DNA of 64,000 nt, taken from positions 1 through 64,000 of the forward strand of contig NZ_FRDJ01000010.1 of assembly GCF_900143265.1 (NCBI RefSeq), in the 5' to 3' direction. The position numbers and the translations under genes were made by a program. This stretch comes from Fervidobacterium gondwanense DSM 13020 (lineage in GTDB: Bacteria > Thermotogota > Thermotogae > Thermotogales > Fervidobacteriaceae). The first letter of the stretch is position 1. Every line of letters starts with the position of its first letter. The notes below the pieces were generated by a model. The model did no database searches and had not been told where the DNA came from. It worked only from the letters and a program-made list of their open reading frames with translations. Positions 26,029 to 34,652 of this stretch are shown in pieces.

Positions 26029-26970
26029 TTACCACAAAAGTTTAAATATTGAAAATAGTAATGCGGAAAATATACCGCTGTACAGTGGGGCCTGCAACCA
26101 AGAGAATAGTACTCTGTTAAATATCCTTTCGTTGCGAATCCTCGTACCTCTGGCATACCCTACGCCGACTATGCTTCCGACTATTGAATGCGAAGCCGAT
26201 ATTGGCAAACCAATAGCGGAGAATAACCACAAAGTTACGGCGGATGCACTGATACTTACCATCGCTGAAAAGTCATCAAGCGCAACAAGCTCTCTTCCAA
26301 TTGTATTAATACTGCGTTTTCCGAAAAAATAAACTCCAACAACGAGGGATAATCCACCGACTAATAACAGCAAATACGGATTAACACCCTGGGAAAGTAG
26401 AAGTCCTGTGATTTTTCCGGCATTATTGGCTCCGAAAGAAAATGCACCGTAGAGTGTGAAAGACCATAAGAAAGTTCTCAACACCAATTCTCTGACGCCT
26501 AAGTTTTTAATGCCTCTAAAAATTAACGCAAAGATTTTAAAGAACAAATATGCGATTGCAAACGAAGCAACAGGTGTGGCGAACCAGCCCAAGGCTATGA
26601 ACAAAAGCACTTCTGTATTTACTTCTTTCAATAAGAACCCTACTCCAACACTTGCTCCTACAATTGCCTGCGTCATTGAAATAGGCAAATTAGCTCGCAA
26701 GAAAAATAAGGCAACCGCTGCTGAGGAGATGTTTATTATAAGCGCTCCGGCTGTATCTACCTTGACGAGGTTTGATGCAACTTTCAAATTTGGCATACCT
26801 TCAATCAAAGAGCCCAAAAGGATGAAAATTATAGAAAAATAAAGGGCTTTTCTCATTTTAAAGATGCCGTTTGCTATCGTTGGACCGAGGAGACTTCCGG
26901 CATCGTTGGCGCCAATAATTACAGAAACGACAACAGATGGTAAAAGCAGCAAAAATACCGTAAAGTTCAT
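26029..26970 (-). CDS. PiT-family inorganic phosphate transporter
   Basis: 313-residue inner-membrane permease with about nine or ten helices. The duplicated PiT signatures are visible: GANDAGSLLGP near the N-terminus (residues 21-31) and SFGANNAGKITG in the second half, plus a conserved PISMTQAIVGA / PISASHSIVGS pair. It probably imports phosphate by cation symport. It lies upstream of apt in the same direction with a 39-bp gap, so co-transcription is possible. Confidence 0.92.
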   Translation of the reverse strand: MNFTVFLLLLPSVVVSVIIGANDAGSLLGPTIANGIFKMRKALYFSIIFILLGSLIEGMPNLKVASNLVKVDTAGALIINISSAAVALFFLRANLPISMTQAIVGASVGVGFLLKEVNTEVLLFIALGWFATPVASFAIAYLFFKIFALIFRGIKNLGVRELVLRTFLWSFTLYGAFSFGANNAGKITGLLLSQGVNPYLLLLVGGLSLVVGVYFFGKRSINTIGRELVALDDFSAMVSISASAVTLWLFSAIGLPISASHSIVGSIVGVGYARGTRIRNERIFNRVLFSWLQAPLYSGIFSALLFSIFKLLW

Positions 26971-27040
26971 CTATCCCACCCCTGGAGAAATATTAGCAAG
27001 ACTGAGAATATAATTATACAACTATTTGCTCATCTTTGGC

Positions 27041-27078
27041 AATAAAAAAAACAAAGAGGGCACAACTGTACCCTCTTT
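27041..27078 (-). terminator. Terminator of tRNA-Thr (minus strand)
   Basis: 8-bp stem (AAAGAGGG / CCCTCTTT) with a 10-nt loop; on the minus strand it is followed by GTTTTTTTTATT. Confidence 0.88.
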
Positions 27079-27087
27079 TCTGGTTTT

Positions 27088-27164
27088 TGGAGCAGGCGGT
27101 GGGACTCGAACCCACACCCTCCTCCTTACCAAGGAGGCGCTCCACCTCTTGAAGCTACGCCTGC
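27088..27164 (-). tRNA. tRNA-Thr (anticodon GGU)
   Basis: 77 nt on the minus strand with CCA encoded. Acceptor GCAGGCG / CGCCTGC, anticodon stem CCTCC / GGAGG with loop TTGGTAA (anticodon GGT), T-arm GTGGG-TTCGAGT-CCCAC, discriminator U. Confidence 0.95.
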
Positions 27165-27192
27165 ACCAAGCGAATCATTTTTGCCGAAAGAT

Positions 27193-27221
27193 ATTTTACC
27201 AAAACAGGTAATTGAGGTCAA
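27193..27221 (-). promoter_or_regulatory. Promoter for tRNA-Thr
   Basis: On the minus strand: TTGACC (27221-27216), 17-bp spacer, TAAAAT (27198-27193), 29 bp before the tRNA. Confidence 0.82.
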
Positions 27222-27238
27222 GATGAAAAATTAGAAAC

Positions 27239-27634
27239 TTATTCTTCCTCTTCATCTTCTTCGTCTGTATCGATGAAGAAATCCTCGTCACCCATCATAT
27301 CTTCCCAAATCTTTACGACATCGTTGAACTCTTCTTCATTTTGCACGGAGTCAAGGAAAACGTTTCCCTCGTCGTCTTCTGACTTGACGAACAAGTATGT
27401 ATCTCCAAATTCAGAGATTTCTTCATTCTCTACGAAGATTTCTTCACATACCCAGTAAGTTTTTCCTTTGTTTTCGACTTCGCCAAGCAGTACGAAGTGG
27501 TGTTCGTTTCCTTCCTCGTCCATAAGCGTGAATGCGTCGATGTGGTCATGGTGTTCATGATCGTGGTCGTGTTCGTGACCGCAATCACATTCGTGATCAT
27601 CGTGATGATGGTGTTTGTGTTCGTGATCAAACAT
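27239..27634 (-). CDS. DUF1292-like acidic protein with His-rich N-terminus
   Basis: 131 residues from ATG 27634 (SD GGAAGGAGAG). The first ~32 residues hold a HEHKHHHHDDHECDCGHEH-type run of His, Asp and Cys, likely to bind metal. The middle (FTLMDEEGNEHHFVLLGEVENKGKTYW) fits the DUF1292/YrzB family, and the C-terminus is a run of Asp/Glu. The function of DUF1292 is not established. The frame is open upstream to 27682, but that start has no SD. Confidence 0.75.
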   Translation of the reverse strand: MFDHEHKHHHHDDHECDCGHEHDHDHEHHDHIDAFTLMDEEGNEHHFVLLGEVENKGKTYWVCEEIFVENEEISEFGDTYLFVKSEDDEGNVFLDSVQNEEEFNDVVKIWEDMMGDEDFFIDTDEEDEEEE

Positions 27635-27739
27635 GTTAATCTCTCCTTCCTCAAAGAAATATACGATTAAATGATACCACACATTCGCTAATTTTGTTTA
27701 ATTTTGTGTTAAATTTATGTTCTCTTTGCTTTCGGAGTG

Positions 27740-28786
27740 TTATTCCGAATAAGAGATGAGTTTTCTCATAATCGTGTCAGAAAGTTCGCCCTTTAAACCG
27801 GGTGTATTCGACAAATTGACAAGCATCCTGATGAAGGCTTCGAACGAATCTCTCGGCACAACTTTTGAAAGTTTGAACAGATTTTCAACGATCGTTTCGA
27901 CATTGTTCTTGAGACTTTCGAGTTCTTTGTCATCTACCGTTGTTATGAAATCGACGAGCCTTATCAAAATTCCATTAGCTTCGTGTATATCAAGCTCCTG
28001 AGGTATGTGACCTTTTAAGAGTATCTCAGACGGGCTGTACATGGAACCTGATATGCTCTGATCTACGAATACCTTTGCTGCCTCAGGTCCAACTATCCCG
28101 CTGGCAAGGATGTAAGAATATTCTTTCTTTTCCTGTTCGTTCATAAGTGAAAGCACCCGGCTCAGTTTATACCAGCTTCTCGGGCTCGGCTTTATGGAGG
28201 TTTTCAAAGAGACGCCTTCGCGAACGGACAAAAATTCTGGATATTTGGAGATAAAACTAATGACTTCCTCTGCAACGTTTACCTGCCTTGACCAACTTAT
28301 CCACTCTTGTGGGTCCGGGTGGACTTCCAATATAAAGAACCTGCTCAGAAAAGCCGGATCGGTTATTAGCTCCACCTGGTCGTAATTTTCATCTGGCGGG
28401 TTCATGGAAGCCATTATCCACGTACCTTCCGGAAGTACGTGGTTGTGTATCCTTTTATCGACAAGCAGCTGCATTATAGCATTTCTGATGCTTCTGTGAG
28501 CTCGGTTTATCTCGTCAAGCAGTATTATAGTATTCCCATCCTCGGGCCACCAATCTGGTGCCAAGAATTTTGTCTTGTTCTCATCTCTTGCAGGCAGACC
28601 TATCAAATCTCCGGGCTCCATCTGGGACAGAACGAGTATGATAAGCTTCCTGTTTGTCTCTTTTGCGATGTCTCTTGCAATGTCGGTCTTCCCAACACCA
28701 AAATGGCCGATGAGAAGAGGAATTTCTCCGGCTTCCATTATCTTTTTTGATAAGTACTTTGCTTCGTTGACTGTCACATCTAACAC
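27740..28786 (-). CDS. MoxR-type AAA+ ATPase
   Basis: 348 residues. Walker A GHFGVGKTDIA (about 27-37), Walker B IILLDEINRA (about 87-96), sensor region IMASMNPPDENY. MoxR ATPases act as chaperones that mature or insert cofactors into partner proteins, usually with a VWA-domain protein; none is encoded next to it here. It lies 19 bp downstream of scpB in the same direction. The start GTG 28786 is weakly supported by GGAAG. Confidence 0.88.
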   Translation of the reverse strand: MLDVTVNEAKYLSKKIMEAGEIPLLIGHFGVGKTDIARDIAKETNRKLIILVLSQMEPGDLIGLPARDENKTKFLAPDWWPEDGNTIILLDEINRAHRSIRNAIMQLLVDKRIHNHVLPEGTWIMASMNPPDENYDQVELITDPAFLSRFFILEVHPDPQEWISWSRQVNVAEEVISFISKYPEFLSVREGVSLKTSIKPSPRSWYKLSRVLSLMNEQEKKEYSYILASGIVGPEAAKVFVDQSISGSMYSPSEILLKGHIPQELDIHEANGILIRLVDFITTVDDKELESLKNNVETIVENLFKLSKVVPRDSFEAFIRMLVNLSNTPGLKGELSDTIMRKLISYSE

Positions 28787-28805
28787 CTTCCTTTATATTC
28801 CCTTT

Positions 28806-29468
28806 TCATTCTTCAGGTGGAAGTTCGATATCTTCAGGAATGACTTCGAATGGGGCGATTTCTTCCTTTGTAGCAGCATCTTGATTGCTGTCTTGCGGGA
28901 TTTTTTCTTGAGATTCTGATGGCTCGGGCGTTTCAAATAAATCCTTGCCAATGCTTTCAAACGAAGCTCCACCGGCTTGTCTTACTAATTCTTCTATCAT
29001 GCTTTCATCTTTAAACGTATCGGTGAGGCTGTACACAAATGTCCTTCCCAGTTTTCGCCTCTTAATAACCCCAGCTACTAGCAGCTGCTTGATTAAATTG
29101 GACGAATCCTTACCGCGCATGCTGTCTATCTCGAGCTTAGTTGCCTGCCTTCGAACAGCAAGAAATACCGCAATTTCCAATTGAGATGGAGACAAACTTC
29201 CGAGATTTCTTCGCTTGGCAACCTTAGAAACAAAATCGGAAAACTGCGGTTTTGTGTAGAATCTATAGTAATCCTCTATTTGTTTCAACTCAACTCCGTA
29301 CTCTTCGCCGGAATACCTTTCTTGAAGATATTTCAAAACCTCATCAAGTTTTTCTTCAGGCAGTTCGGTAAGTTCAATAAGCAATGTTTTCGATATACCT
29401 CGGGAAGCGAATATAATGGCTTCAACAAGAGAAACATATCTTTTCAAATCATCTTGCAGTTGCGACAT
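28806..29468 (-). CDS. scpB: Segregation and condensation protein B
   Basis: 220 residues with two winged-helix domains: VEAIIFASRGISKTLLIEL at the N-terminus and LGSLSPSQLEIAVFLAV...IDSMRGKDSSNLIKQLL in the middle. The C-terminal ~45 residues are an acidic, probably disordered tail. ScpB dimers bind ScpA in the SMC condensin. It overlaps the scpA 3' end by 20 bp, the usual coupled order scpA-scpB. Confidence 0.93.
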   Translation of the reverse strand: MSQLQDDLKRYVSLVEAIIFASRGISKTLLIELTELPEEKLDEVLKYLQERYSGEEYGVELKQIEDYYRFYTKPQFSDFVSKVAKRRNLGSLSPSQLEIAVFLAVRRQATKLEIDSMRGKDSSNLIKQLLVAGVIKRRKLGRTFVYSLTDTFKDESMIEELVRQAGGASFESIGKDLFETPEPSESQEKIPQDSNQDAATKEEIAPFEVIPEDIELPPEE

Positions 29469-30126
29469 CTTCTTTCACCACTCTTCTTAAGACCATGTCG
29501 TCGTCAATTGTATACCTTTCAAACCTTATCAACTCGAGCACAGCTAAGAACTTAACGATGATTTCATACCTTGAATTGCTATTTCTCAAAATCTCGTACA
29601 GGCTTACATTGTCATATATTTCTTCTATCTCAGCCATTATCCTCTCGAGAGAATAGTTCTCTTTTTTAATAACATAAACCTTCTGCTTAACTTCGACTTC
29701 TTGAATAGCCGCTTTAACGATCTTAACTAACTTCTTTTCGTCGACCTTCGGGAAAACGTATGGAATCTTTACGGGATACTGATCGGGATTGCTGCTGTTT
29801 GCAATGTGTTCCGTTAACTCTTTCAACCTCGCGTATTCCTCAATTCTGCGTATCAACAATTCCCTTTTGTATTCGTACTCTTTCTTTTCCTTTTCGCTCA
29901 TCGGAAGCAAGCTTTTCGATTTCAGTTCCAAAAGATACGCAGCGGTCGCTATGAACTCCGAAGTTATATTCAAATTAAATTCTTCCATCTGGTTAACATA
30001 GTACAAAAACTCATCCGCCAGCTGAGAAATGGACAGCTGACGGATGTCTATTTTCTTTTTTTGAACTAAATAAAGGAGCAGATCTAAGGGACCTTCAAAT
30101 TGCTCTAACTTAAAATGCAGCTCCAT
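29449..30126 (-). CDS. scpA: Segregation and condensation protein A
   Basis: 225-residue kleisin that bridges SMC heads in bacterial condensin. The N-terminus reads FKLEQFEGPLDLLLYLVQKK, with DIRQLSISQLADEFL and the hallmark AAYLLELKSKSLLP following; the winged-helix C-terminal part ends near VLELIRFERYTI. It sits 7 bp downstream of the CBS-ACT gene in the same operon. Confidence 0.95.
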   Translation of the reverse strand: MELHFKLEQFEGPLDLLLYLVQKKKIDIRQLSISQLADEFLYYVNQMEEFNLNITSEFIATAAYLLELKSKSLLPMSEKEKKEYEYKRELLIRRIEEYARLKELTEHIANSSNPDQYPVKIPYVFPKVDEKKLVKIVKAAIQEVEVKQKVYVIKKENYSLERIMAEIEEIYDNVSLYEILRNSNSRYEIIVKFLAVLELIRFERYTIDDDMVLRRVVKEDVATAR

Positions 30127-30133
30127 CGCTTAA

Positions 30134-30739
30134 TTAAAAGAAACCTTCTTCCTCCACTATGGATTCGTACGGGATTTCGTAAACTTCGAGAATACCTGCA
30201 ACACTCTCTGCGTCCTTGCTGTCAACTTTGATTGAGACCTGCCTGCTTTCACCATCTTTGAGAGTGAGTATTGATAGTATGTTGATTTTGTTGTTAGCGA
30301 GTACGTCTATGACTCTCTTGAGCTCTCCGGGCTTGTCTTGTAAAGTGAGATTGATCCTTATCCCATGCTCGTCCATTGCGGCGATTTCAGTCATCGCTTC
30401 GAGAACTTCCTGGATTGAGAGCACGCCGATGACTTCGCTGTTGGAATTCACAACTGGGAGTATCGTTTCCTTGTTTTCGATGAGCATCATTGCCGCTTCT
30501 TCGATTGTTGAATCTTCAACGATGTAGAAGTCAGGGAAAACAACATATGGAGCAACTTTTTCATCCATCTCGACTTCTTTGACGACCGATTTGTGGAGCA
30601 AACCGTCGAATTTGCCATCCTCATCGAGGACGATACAGTAATCGCAAGAAAATCTTCGCATCTCGTGTAGTGCCTCTGAAATTGTCTGCGAATTCTTCAC
30701 CTTTGGAAATAGAGTATTTACCCACCTTACTGCTTTCAT
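30134..30739 (-). CDS. CBS-pair and ACT domain protein
   Basis: 201 residues. Two CBS motifs span about 1-120 (SCDYCIVLDEDGKFDGLL; ETILPVVNSNSEVIGVLSI), followed by an ACT domain (INLTLQDKPGELKRVIDVLANNKINILSI, about residues 132-195). CBS pairs bind adenine nucleotides and ACT domains bind amino acids, so this is probably a small-molecule sensor. It is first in the CBS-ACT / scpA / scpB / MoxR run. The target is unknown. Confidence 0.85.
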   Translation of the reverse strand: MKAVRWVNTLFPKVKNSQTISEALHEMRRFSCDYCIVLDEDGKFDGLLHKSVVKEVEMDEKVAPYVVFPDFYIVEDSTIEEAAMMLIENKETILPVVNSNSEVIGVLSIQEVLEAMTEIAAMDEHGIRINLTLQDKPGELKRVIDVLANNKINILSILTLKDGESRQVSIKVDSKDAESVAGILEVYEIPYESIVEEEGFF

Positions 30740-30779
30740 GAATAAAACCTCCTTTGCCTCTCATTTTAGTTATGGATTC

Positions 30780-31763
30780 TTAAAAATAGTAGTAATATAC
30801 TTCACCGCTGTCTGAACAATACACTGCGAATGAATTGCTTGAATTATTTATCCTGAGTACCTCAAGAGGATAATCCCCCGTATCTAACGTGATTATATCT
30901 TTTCCATTTGAAGTAACCATAACCTTATTATACGGTGCACTTAGAATTACAACTTGCTGACCAACCTTAGTAACATACGTAGGCGTGTAAGGAACCTTGA
31001 ATGTCCCTATAATTTCATCGTTCTTGAGCATATAAATCGTTGAGTTTGACATAGAAGCTATGTAATAAATCTCACCGTCGAAATATGCACTTGATATATA
31101 TGAAGCAAGTTTTGTTAATTTGCTACTTGCCAAGTTGTACACTTGTCCTCCGCGTGTGTCGACAAGCAAGTCGTTTACCAAAATTGAGGGCGTTGTAAGG
31201 CCTATTTTTACCGGCTTTTCGTTAAGAAACTCGACATCCTGTGACTCGTTCCAAAGGTACGTACCTAAAACTTTATTTCTCCAAAGAAAAATATATGCTG
31301 CGGAACCTGAAAAAGCTGACTTTGACACCAATTTCAGATTCGTATCGTATATGTGCAGAGCGCCGCCTTCGAGGAGTATATATACATTTTTTCCATCGAA
31401 AAGACTACCTTGAATGCGTCTTTCGAATTTAACACTAAACAAAAGCTCTCCATCAAGAGATATCTTCGAAAGATAAGGTCCTGTCCTGTCGACAACCAAA
31501 TAGCTATTCTTAAGGTCGTATACAGCAATGACAAAATTACCAATGTAGTTGAAATAAGATAAAATTTGCTTGCTTGATATATCATAGACCGCCATGTTGC
31601 GGCTGAATGGATCAATAAAAATAACGTCCCCATTAGTGCGGAAATTTCTGAATGAATACTTTATACCAACGTAGACCTTCTCGATAGTTACAGAAAACAC
31701 GCTTGAAAACAAAAGGATAAGAAATAAAAAAGATATCATAAATCTTAGTGTGTGTCTGTGCAT
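30780..31763 (-). CDS. Exported protein of unknown function, beta-propeller-like
   Basis: 327 residues. An N-terminal hydrophobic signal segment (FMISFLFLILLFSSVFSVT, about 8-26) is followed by all-beta sequence with repeating short strands and DG/NG turns (VIFIDPFSRNMAVYDISSKQ, NVYILLEGGALHIYDTNLK), suggesting a WD40/PQQ-like propeller. It is probably periplasmic. Its start lies within the coaBC 3' end (19-bp overlap). No enzymatic motif seen. Confidence 0.7.
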   Translation of the reverse strand: MHRHTLRFMISFLFLILLFSSVFSVTIEKVYVGIKYSFRNFRTNGDVIFIDPFSRNMAVYDISSKQILSYFNYIGNFVIAVYDLKNSYLVVDRTGPYLSKISLDGELLFSVKFERRIQGSLFDGKNVYILLEGGALHIYDTNLKLVSKSAFSGSAAYIFLWRNKVLGTYLWNESQDVEFLNEKPVKIGLTTPSILVNDLLVDTRGGQVYNLASSKLTKLASYISSAYFDGEIYYIASMSNSTIYMLKNDEIIGTFKVPYTPTYVTKVGQQVVILSAPYNKVMVTSNGKDIITLDTGDYPLEVLRINNSSNSFAVYCSDSGEVYYYYF

Positions 31764-32917
31764 ACTCTCTTCAACAGCTCCTTTGCTACTTCTTCCTTAG
31801 TACCTTCCAGATTTACAACCGCTTTGCCTTTGAATATTATATATACCTCTGTCTTATCGCTTCCCATCACTTTTCGAGCATCGTTTGCAACTATAACATC
31901 GGCATTTTTCTTTACAAGTTTTTCGTAACCGTTCTCGATGATATTCTGAGTCTCTGCTGCAAATCCAACAACAATTTGCGCCGATCTTTTGTGGTGACCT
32001 ACGTATTCTAATATATCAGGCGTCTTGCTCAATTCAATAACAAGCTTATCTGAAGACTTTTTAATCTTCTCCTTTGCACTTTCAGCTGGTGCATAATCCG
32101 CAACAGCGGCACACATAATAAGTATATCATAGTCATCGTATTTTTCCAAAACATTTTCAAACATCTCGCGTGCGCTTTCAACCTTCACTATTTCATCTAC
32201 AAAATAAGGATATTCCATACACGTTGGTCCGGTTATCAAACACACATCTGCACCTAATCTTTTCGCCACGTTCGCAATTGCATATCCCATCTTACCGCTT
32301 GAGTGGTTCGAAATGTACCTTACAGGATCAATGCTTTCCCTTGTTGGACCCGCTGTAACGAGCACCTTCTTGCCTGCAAGCGGCTTCTCTTCAGCCAAGA
32401 TATGTATAAATTCTATAATTTTTTCATTTTCAGGGTACCTTCCCTTTCCAACCTCTCCACAAGCCAAATGTCCAACTTCCGGTTCTAAAACCTTCCATCC
32501 CAATTTCTTAACCTTCTCCAAATTCTCCAAAGTTGCGGGATTTTCGTACATCCGAGTATTCATCGTTGGAACGATGACCTTGTTTTCCTTGTTAAATGCG
32601 AGAGCAGTTGTTGTCAAAAGATTGTCAGCAAAACCATTTGCAATCTTTGCAATCGTATTTGCCGTTGCCGGAGCTATGATAAAAACATCAGCCCATTTTG
32701 AAACTTCGGTGTGAATTATCCAGCCAGACTCAATCTCGTACGTATCCGTATAGACTTTACAGTTACCAACTGACGAAAACACAACGGGGTTAATCAACTT
32801 AGCTGCATTCTCAGTCATTATCACCTGCAGATTCCATCCTTGCTTTCTAATCTTACTTGCCAAATCGACAGCTTTGTATATAGCAATCCCAGAAGAGACA
32901 CCTAATAGGACATTCAT
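31745..32917 (-). CDS. coaBC: Bifunctional phosphopantothenoylcysteine decarboxylase / phosphopantothenate-cysteine ligase
   Basis: 390 residues from ATG 32917 (SD GGGTGGTGG); the frame is open to 32974. The N-terminal CoaC flavoprotein half opens MNVLLGVSSGIAIYKAVDL and shows PTMNTRMYENP and the active-site loop LACGEVGKGRYPE. The C-terminal CoaB half begins KKVLVTAGPTRESIDPVRYI, with NHSSGKMG. It carries out the two middle steps of CoA synthesis from 4'-phosphopantothenate. Confidence 0.96.
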   Translation of the reverse strand: MNVLLGVSSGIAIYKAVDLASKIRKQGWNLQVIMTENAAKLINPVVFSSVGNCKVYTDTYEIESGWIIHTEVSKWADVFIIAPATANTIAKIANGFADNLLTTTALAFNKENKVIVPTMNTRMYENPATLENLEKVKKLGWKVLEPEVGHLACGEVGKGRYPENEKIIEFIHILAEEKPLAGKKVLVTAGPTRESIDPVRYISNHSSGKMGYAIANVAKRLGADVCLITGPTCMEYPYFVDEIVKVESAREMFENVLEKYDDYDILIMCAAVADYAPAESAKEKIKKSSDKLVIELSKTPDILEYVGHHKRSAQIVVGFAAETQNIIENGYEKLVKKNADVIVANDARKVMGSDKTEVYIIFKGKAVVNLEGTKEEVAKELLKRVCTDTH

Positions 32918-32977
32918 CTTACCCACCACCCTTACTGTATCGTATTTTTCGCCATACGAATATACCTTGTACATATT

Positions 32978-33007
32978 ATTATATCATGTACCAATTTCGC
33001 ATGTGAA
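32978..33007 (-). promoter_or_regulatory. Promoter for coaBC, with overlapping palindrome
   Basis: On the minus strand: TTCACA (33007-33002), 18-bp spacer, TATAAT (32983-32978). The inverted repeat GTACAT-N11-ATGTAC (32969-32991) straddles the -10 and could be an operator. Confidence 0.6.
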
Positions 33008-33339
33008 TTTGATTTCTGTATTAATTAAAGTACCTTACTCTGATGGCTATTAAAAGTGCTCAGAAACAGCTTAATGTTACGTATAGTTAACAAAACATGA
33101 AGCGTAAAAATGATATAAAAAGATACTTGTTGAAATTCAATGCTATCAATGTAAAATCATAATAATTTATATGCATTACAATTGTAACAACAAAACTTTA
33201 ATTATAATAGATGGGATTACTCGAATGAGTCCAAATGTCCAAAAATTTATGAATTTTATAATCTAAGACTGATAAAGTTGTCATATCTATCTAAATTAGC
33301 ACATTTTCTTCGTATTTTAAATGAAAATAATAGTAGGTA
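33008..33339. other. AT-rich intergenic region
   Basis: About 330 bp between divergent coaBC and livK, very AT-rich. An isolated TATAAT-like hexamer (about 33203) occurs, but I see no ORF, structured RNA or repeat that I can defend. Confidence 0.5.
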
Positions 33340-33369
33340 TTGACTTTAAAAAATCAAGTATGTTAAAAT
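33340..33369 (+). promoter_or_regulatory. Promoter of the liv transport operon
   Basis: TTGACT (33340-33345), 18-bp spacer, TAAAAT (33364-33369) preceded by TG. It gives a leader of about 95 nt before livK. Confidence 0.78.
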
Positions 33370-33471
33370 ATGAAAAAATTTTTTAAGCGTGTTAAAATTC
33401 CAAGCTGTTCCAACAGATTGAAAAGACACAATAAGTTATTTCTCATTACTTTTTCAAGGGAGGGTGAAGGT

Positions 33472-34593
33472 ATGAGTAGTTTGAAGAAAGCCGTCTTAGT
33501 TCTTCTTTTAGTTAGTTCTCTTAGTGTGTTTGCAGTTGTGAAGATTGGTGCTCTCTTGCCACTCACAGGTGGGGTCTCTGCGTTCGGAGATTTGGTAAAA
33601 AAGGGTATCGAGCTGGCACTTGAAGAAAGAGGAACTGTGCTTGGCGAAAAGATTGAGGTTGTCTACATGGACACGAGAAGTGAGAAAACAGAGGCAGCTA
33701 ACGGTATTGCAAGGCTTATTGATAAAGAAGGAGTTATCGCTGTTATAGGCGAAGTTATCAGCGGTAACTCGATTGCAGCTGGCGAAATAGCTGAAAAGAA
33801 AAAAGTACCTATGGTCAGCCCATCTTCGACAAACCCACTCGTGACACAAGGTAAGAAATTTGTTTCAAGGGTATGCTTCATCGACCCGCTCCAGGGTACA
33901 GCGCTTGCAGAATTTGCAGTTAAGACATTGAAGATTAAAAAGGCAACGGTCCTCACGGACGTTGAGCAAGACTACAGCGTTGGTCTTTCAAACTATTTCA
34001 TCGAAAGATTCAAGAAATACGGCGGACAGGTACAGCAGTTGCAATACAAATCAGGAGACAGCGAATTCAGCGCCCAGCTGTCACAAGCGTTGGCATTCGG
34101 AGCAGAAGCGATAGTAGTGACAGGATACTACAATGAAATAGCTCTTGTTGCACAACAAGCAAGGGCACTCGGATTCAAAGGATACATCCTTGCGGGAGAT
34201 GGAGCTGATGCGCCAGAGTTAATAAAGATAGGTGGACAAGCAGTTGAGGGAATATACTTTACAACCCACTACCATCCAGACGCACCTGTTACGAGCGTTT
34301 CCAAAAAATTCGCTGAAGCATTTGTAAAGAAATACGGAGTAAGGCCGTCCACACTGTCAGCACTTGGGTACGATGCATACATGTTAGTAGTAGAAGCGAT
34401 AGAGAGAGCAAAAACAACAAAGCCAGAATTGATAGCTACAGCAATTAGGTCTATTAAGAACTTCCAAGGTGCAAGTGGAACGATTACGATAGATGCAAAT
34501 ACGGGAAATGCAACAAAAGATGTTGTGATTCTAACAGTTAAAAAACAGCAGTTTGCTTTTGCTGCGACTATTTCTGCAGCATCTTTGAAATAG
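33472..34593 (+). CDS. livK: Branched-chain amino acid ABC transporter, substrate-binding protein (copy 1)
   Basis: 373 residues from ATG 33472 (SD GGGAGGGTGA); the frame is open to 33370, but that part is leader RNA. A signal peptide (KKAVLVLLLVSSLSVFA) precedes a periplasmic-binding fold of type I: VVKIGALLPLTGGVSAFGD, then VISGNSIAAGEIAEK and VSPSSTNPLVTQGK. No lipobox cysteine is evident. First gene of a liv operon. The ligand is probably a branched-chain or other hydrophobic amino acid; specificity is inferred from family and operon. Confidence 0.92.
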   Translation: MSSLKKAVLVLLLVSSLSVFAVVKIGALLPLTGGVSAFGDLVKKGIELALEERGTVLGEKIEVVYMDTRSEKTEAANGIARLIDKEGVIAVIGEVISGNSIAAGEIAEKKKVPMVSPSSTNPLVTQGKKFVSRVCFIDPLQGTALAEFAVKTLKIKKATVLTDVEQDYSVGLSNYFIERFKKYGGQVQQLQYKSGDSEFSAQLSQALAFGAEAIVVTGYYNEIALVAQQARALGFKGYILAGDGADAPELIKIGGQAVEGIYFTTHYHPDAPVTSVSKKFAEAFVKKYGVRPSTLSALGYDAYMLVVEAIERAKTTKPELIATAIRSIKNFQGASGTITIDANTGNATKDVVILTVKKQQFAFAATISAASLK

Positions 34594-34605
34594 TTTGTTC
34601 AAAAT

Positions 34606-34630
34606 TGGGGGGTTAAAACCCCCTTTTAAA
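34606..34630 (+). terminator. Weak intra-operon terminator between the two livK genes
   Basis: Stem of GGGGG / CCCCC with loop TTAAAA, followed by TTTTAAAATCTTCTT. It is short with an interrupted T-run, so partial termination (more of the first binding protein) is likely. Confidence 0.55.
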
Positions 34631-34652
34631 ATCTTCTTGGGGAGGGATTTAT

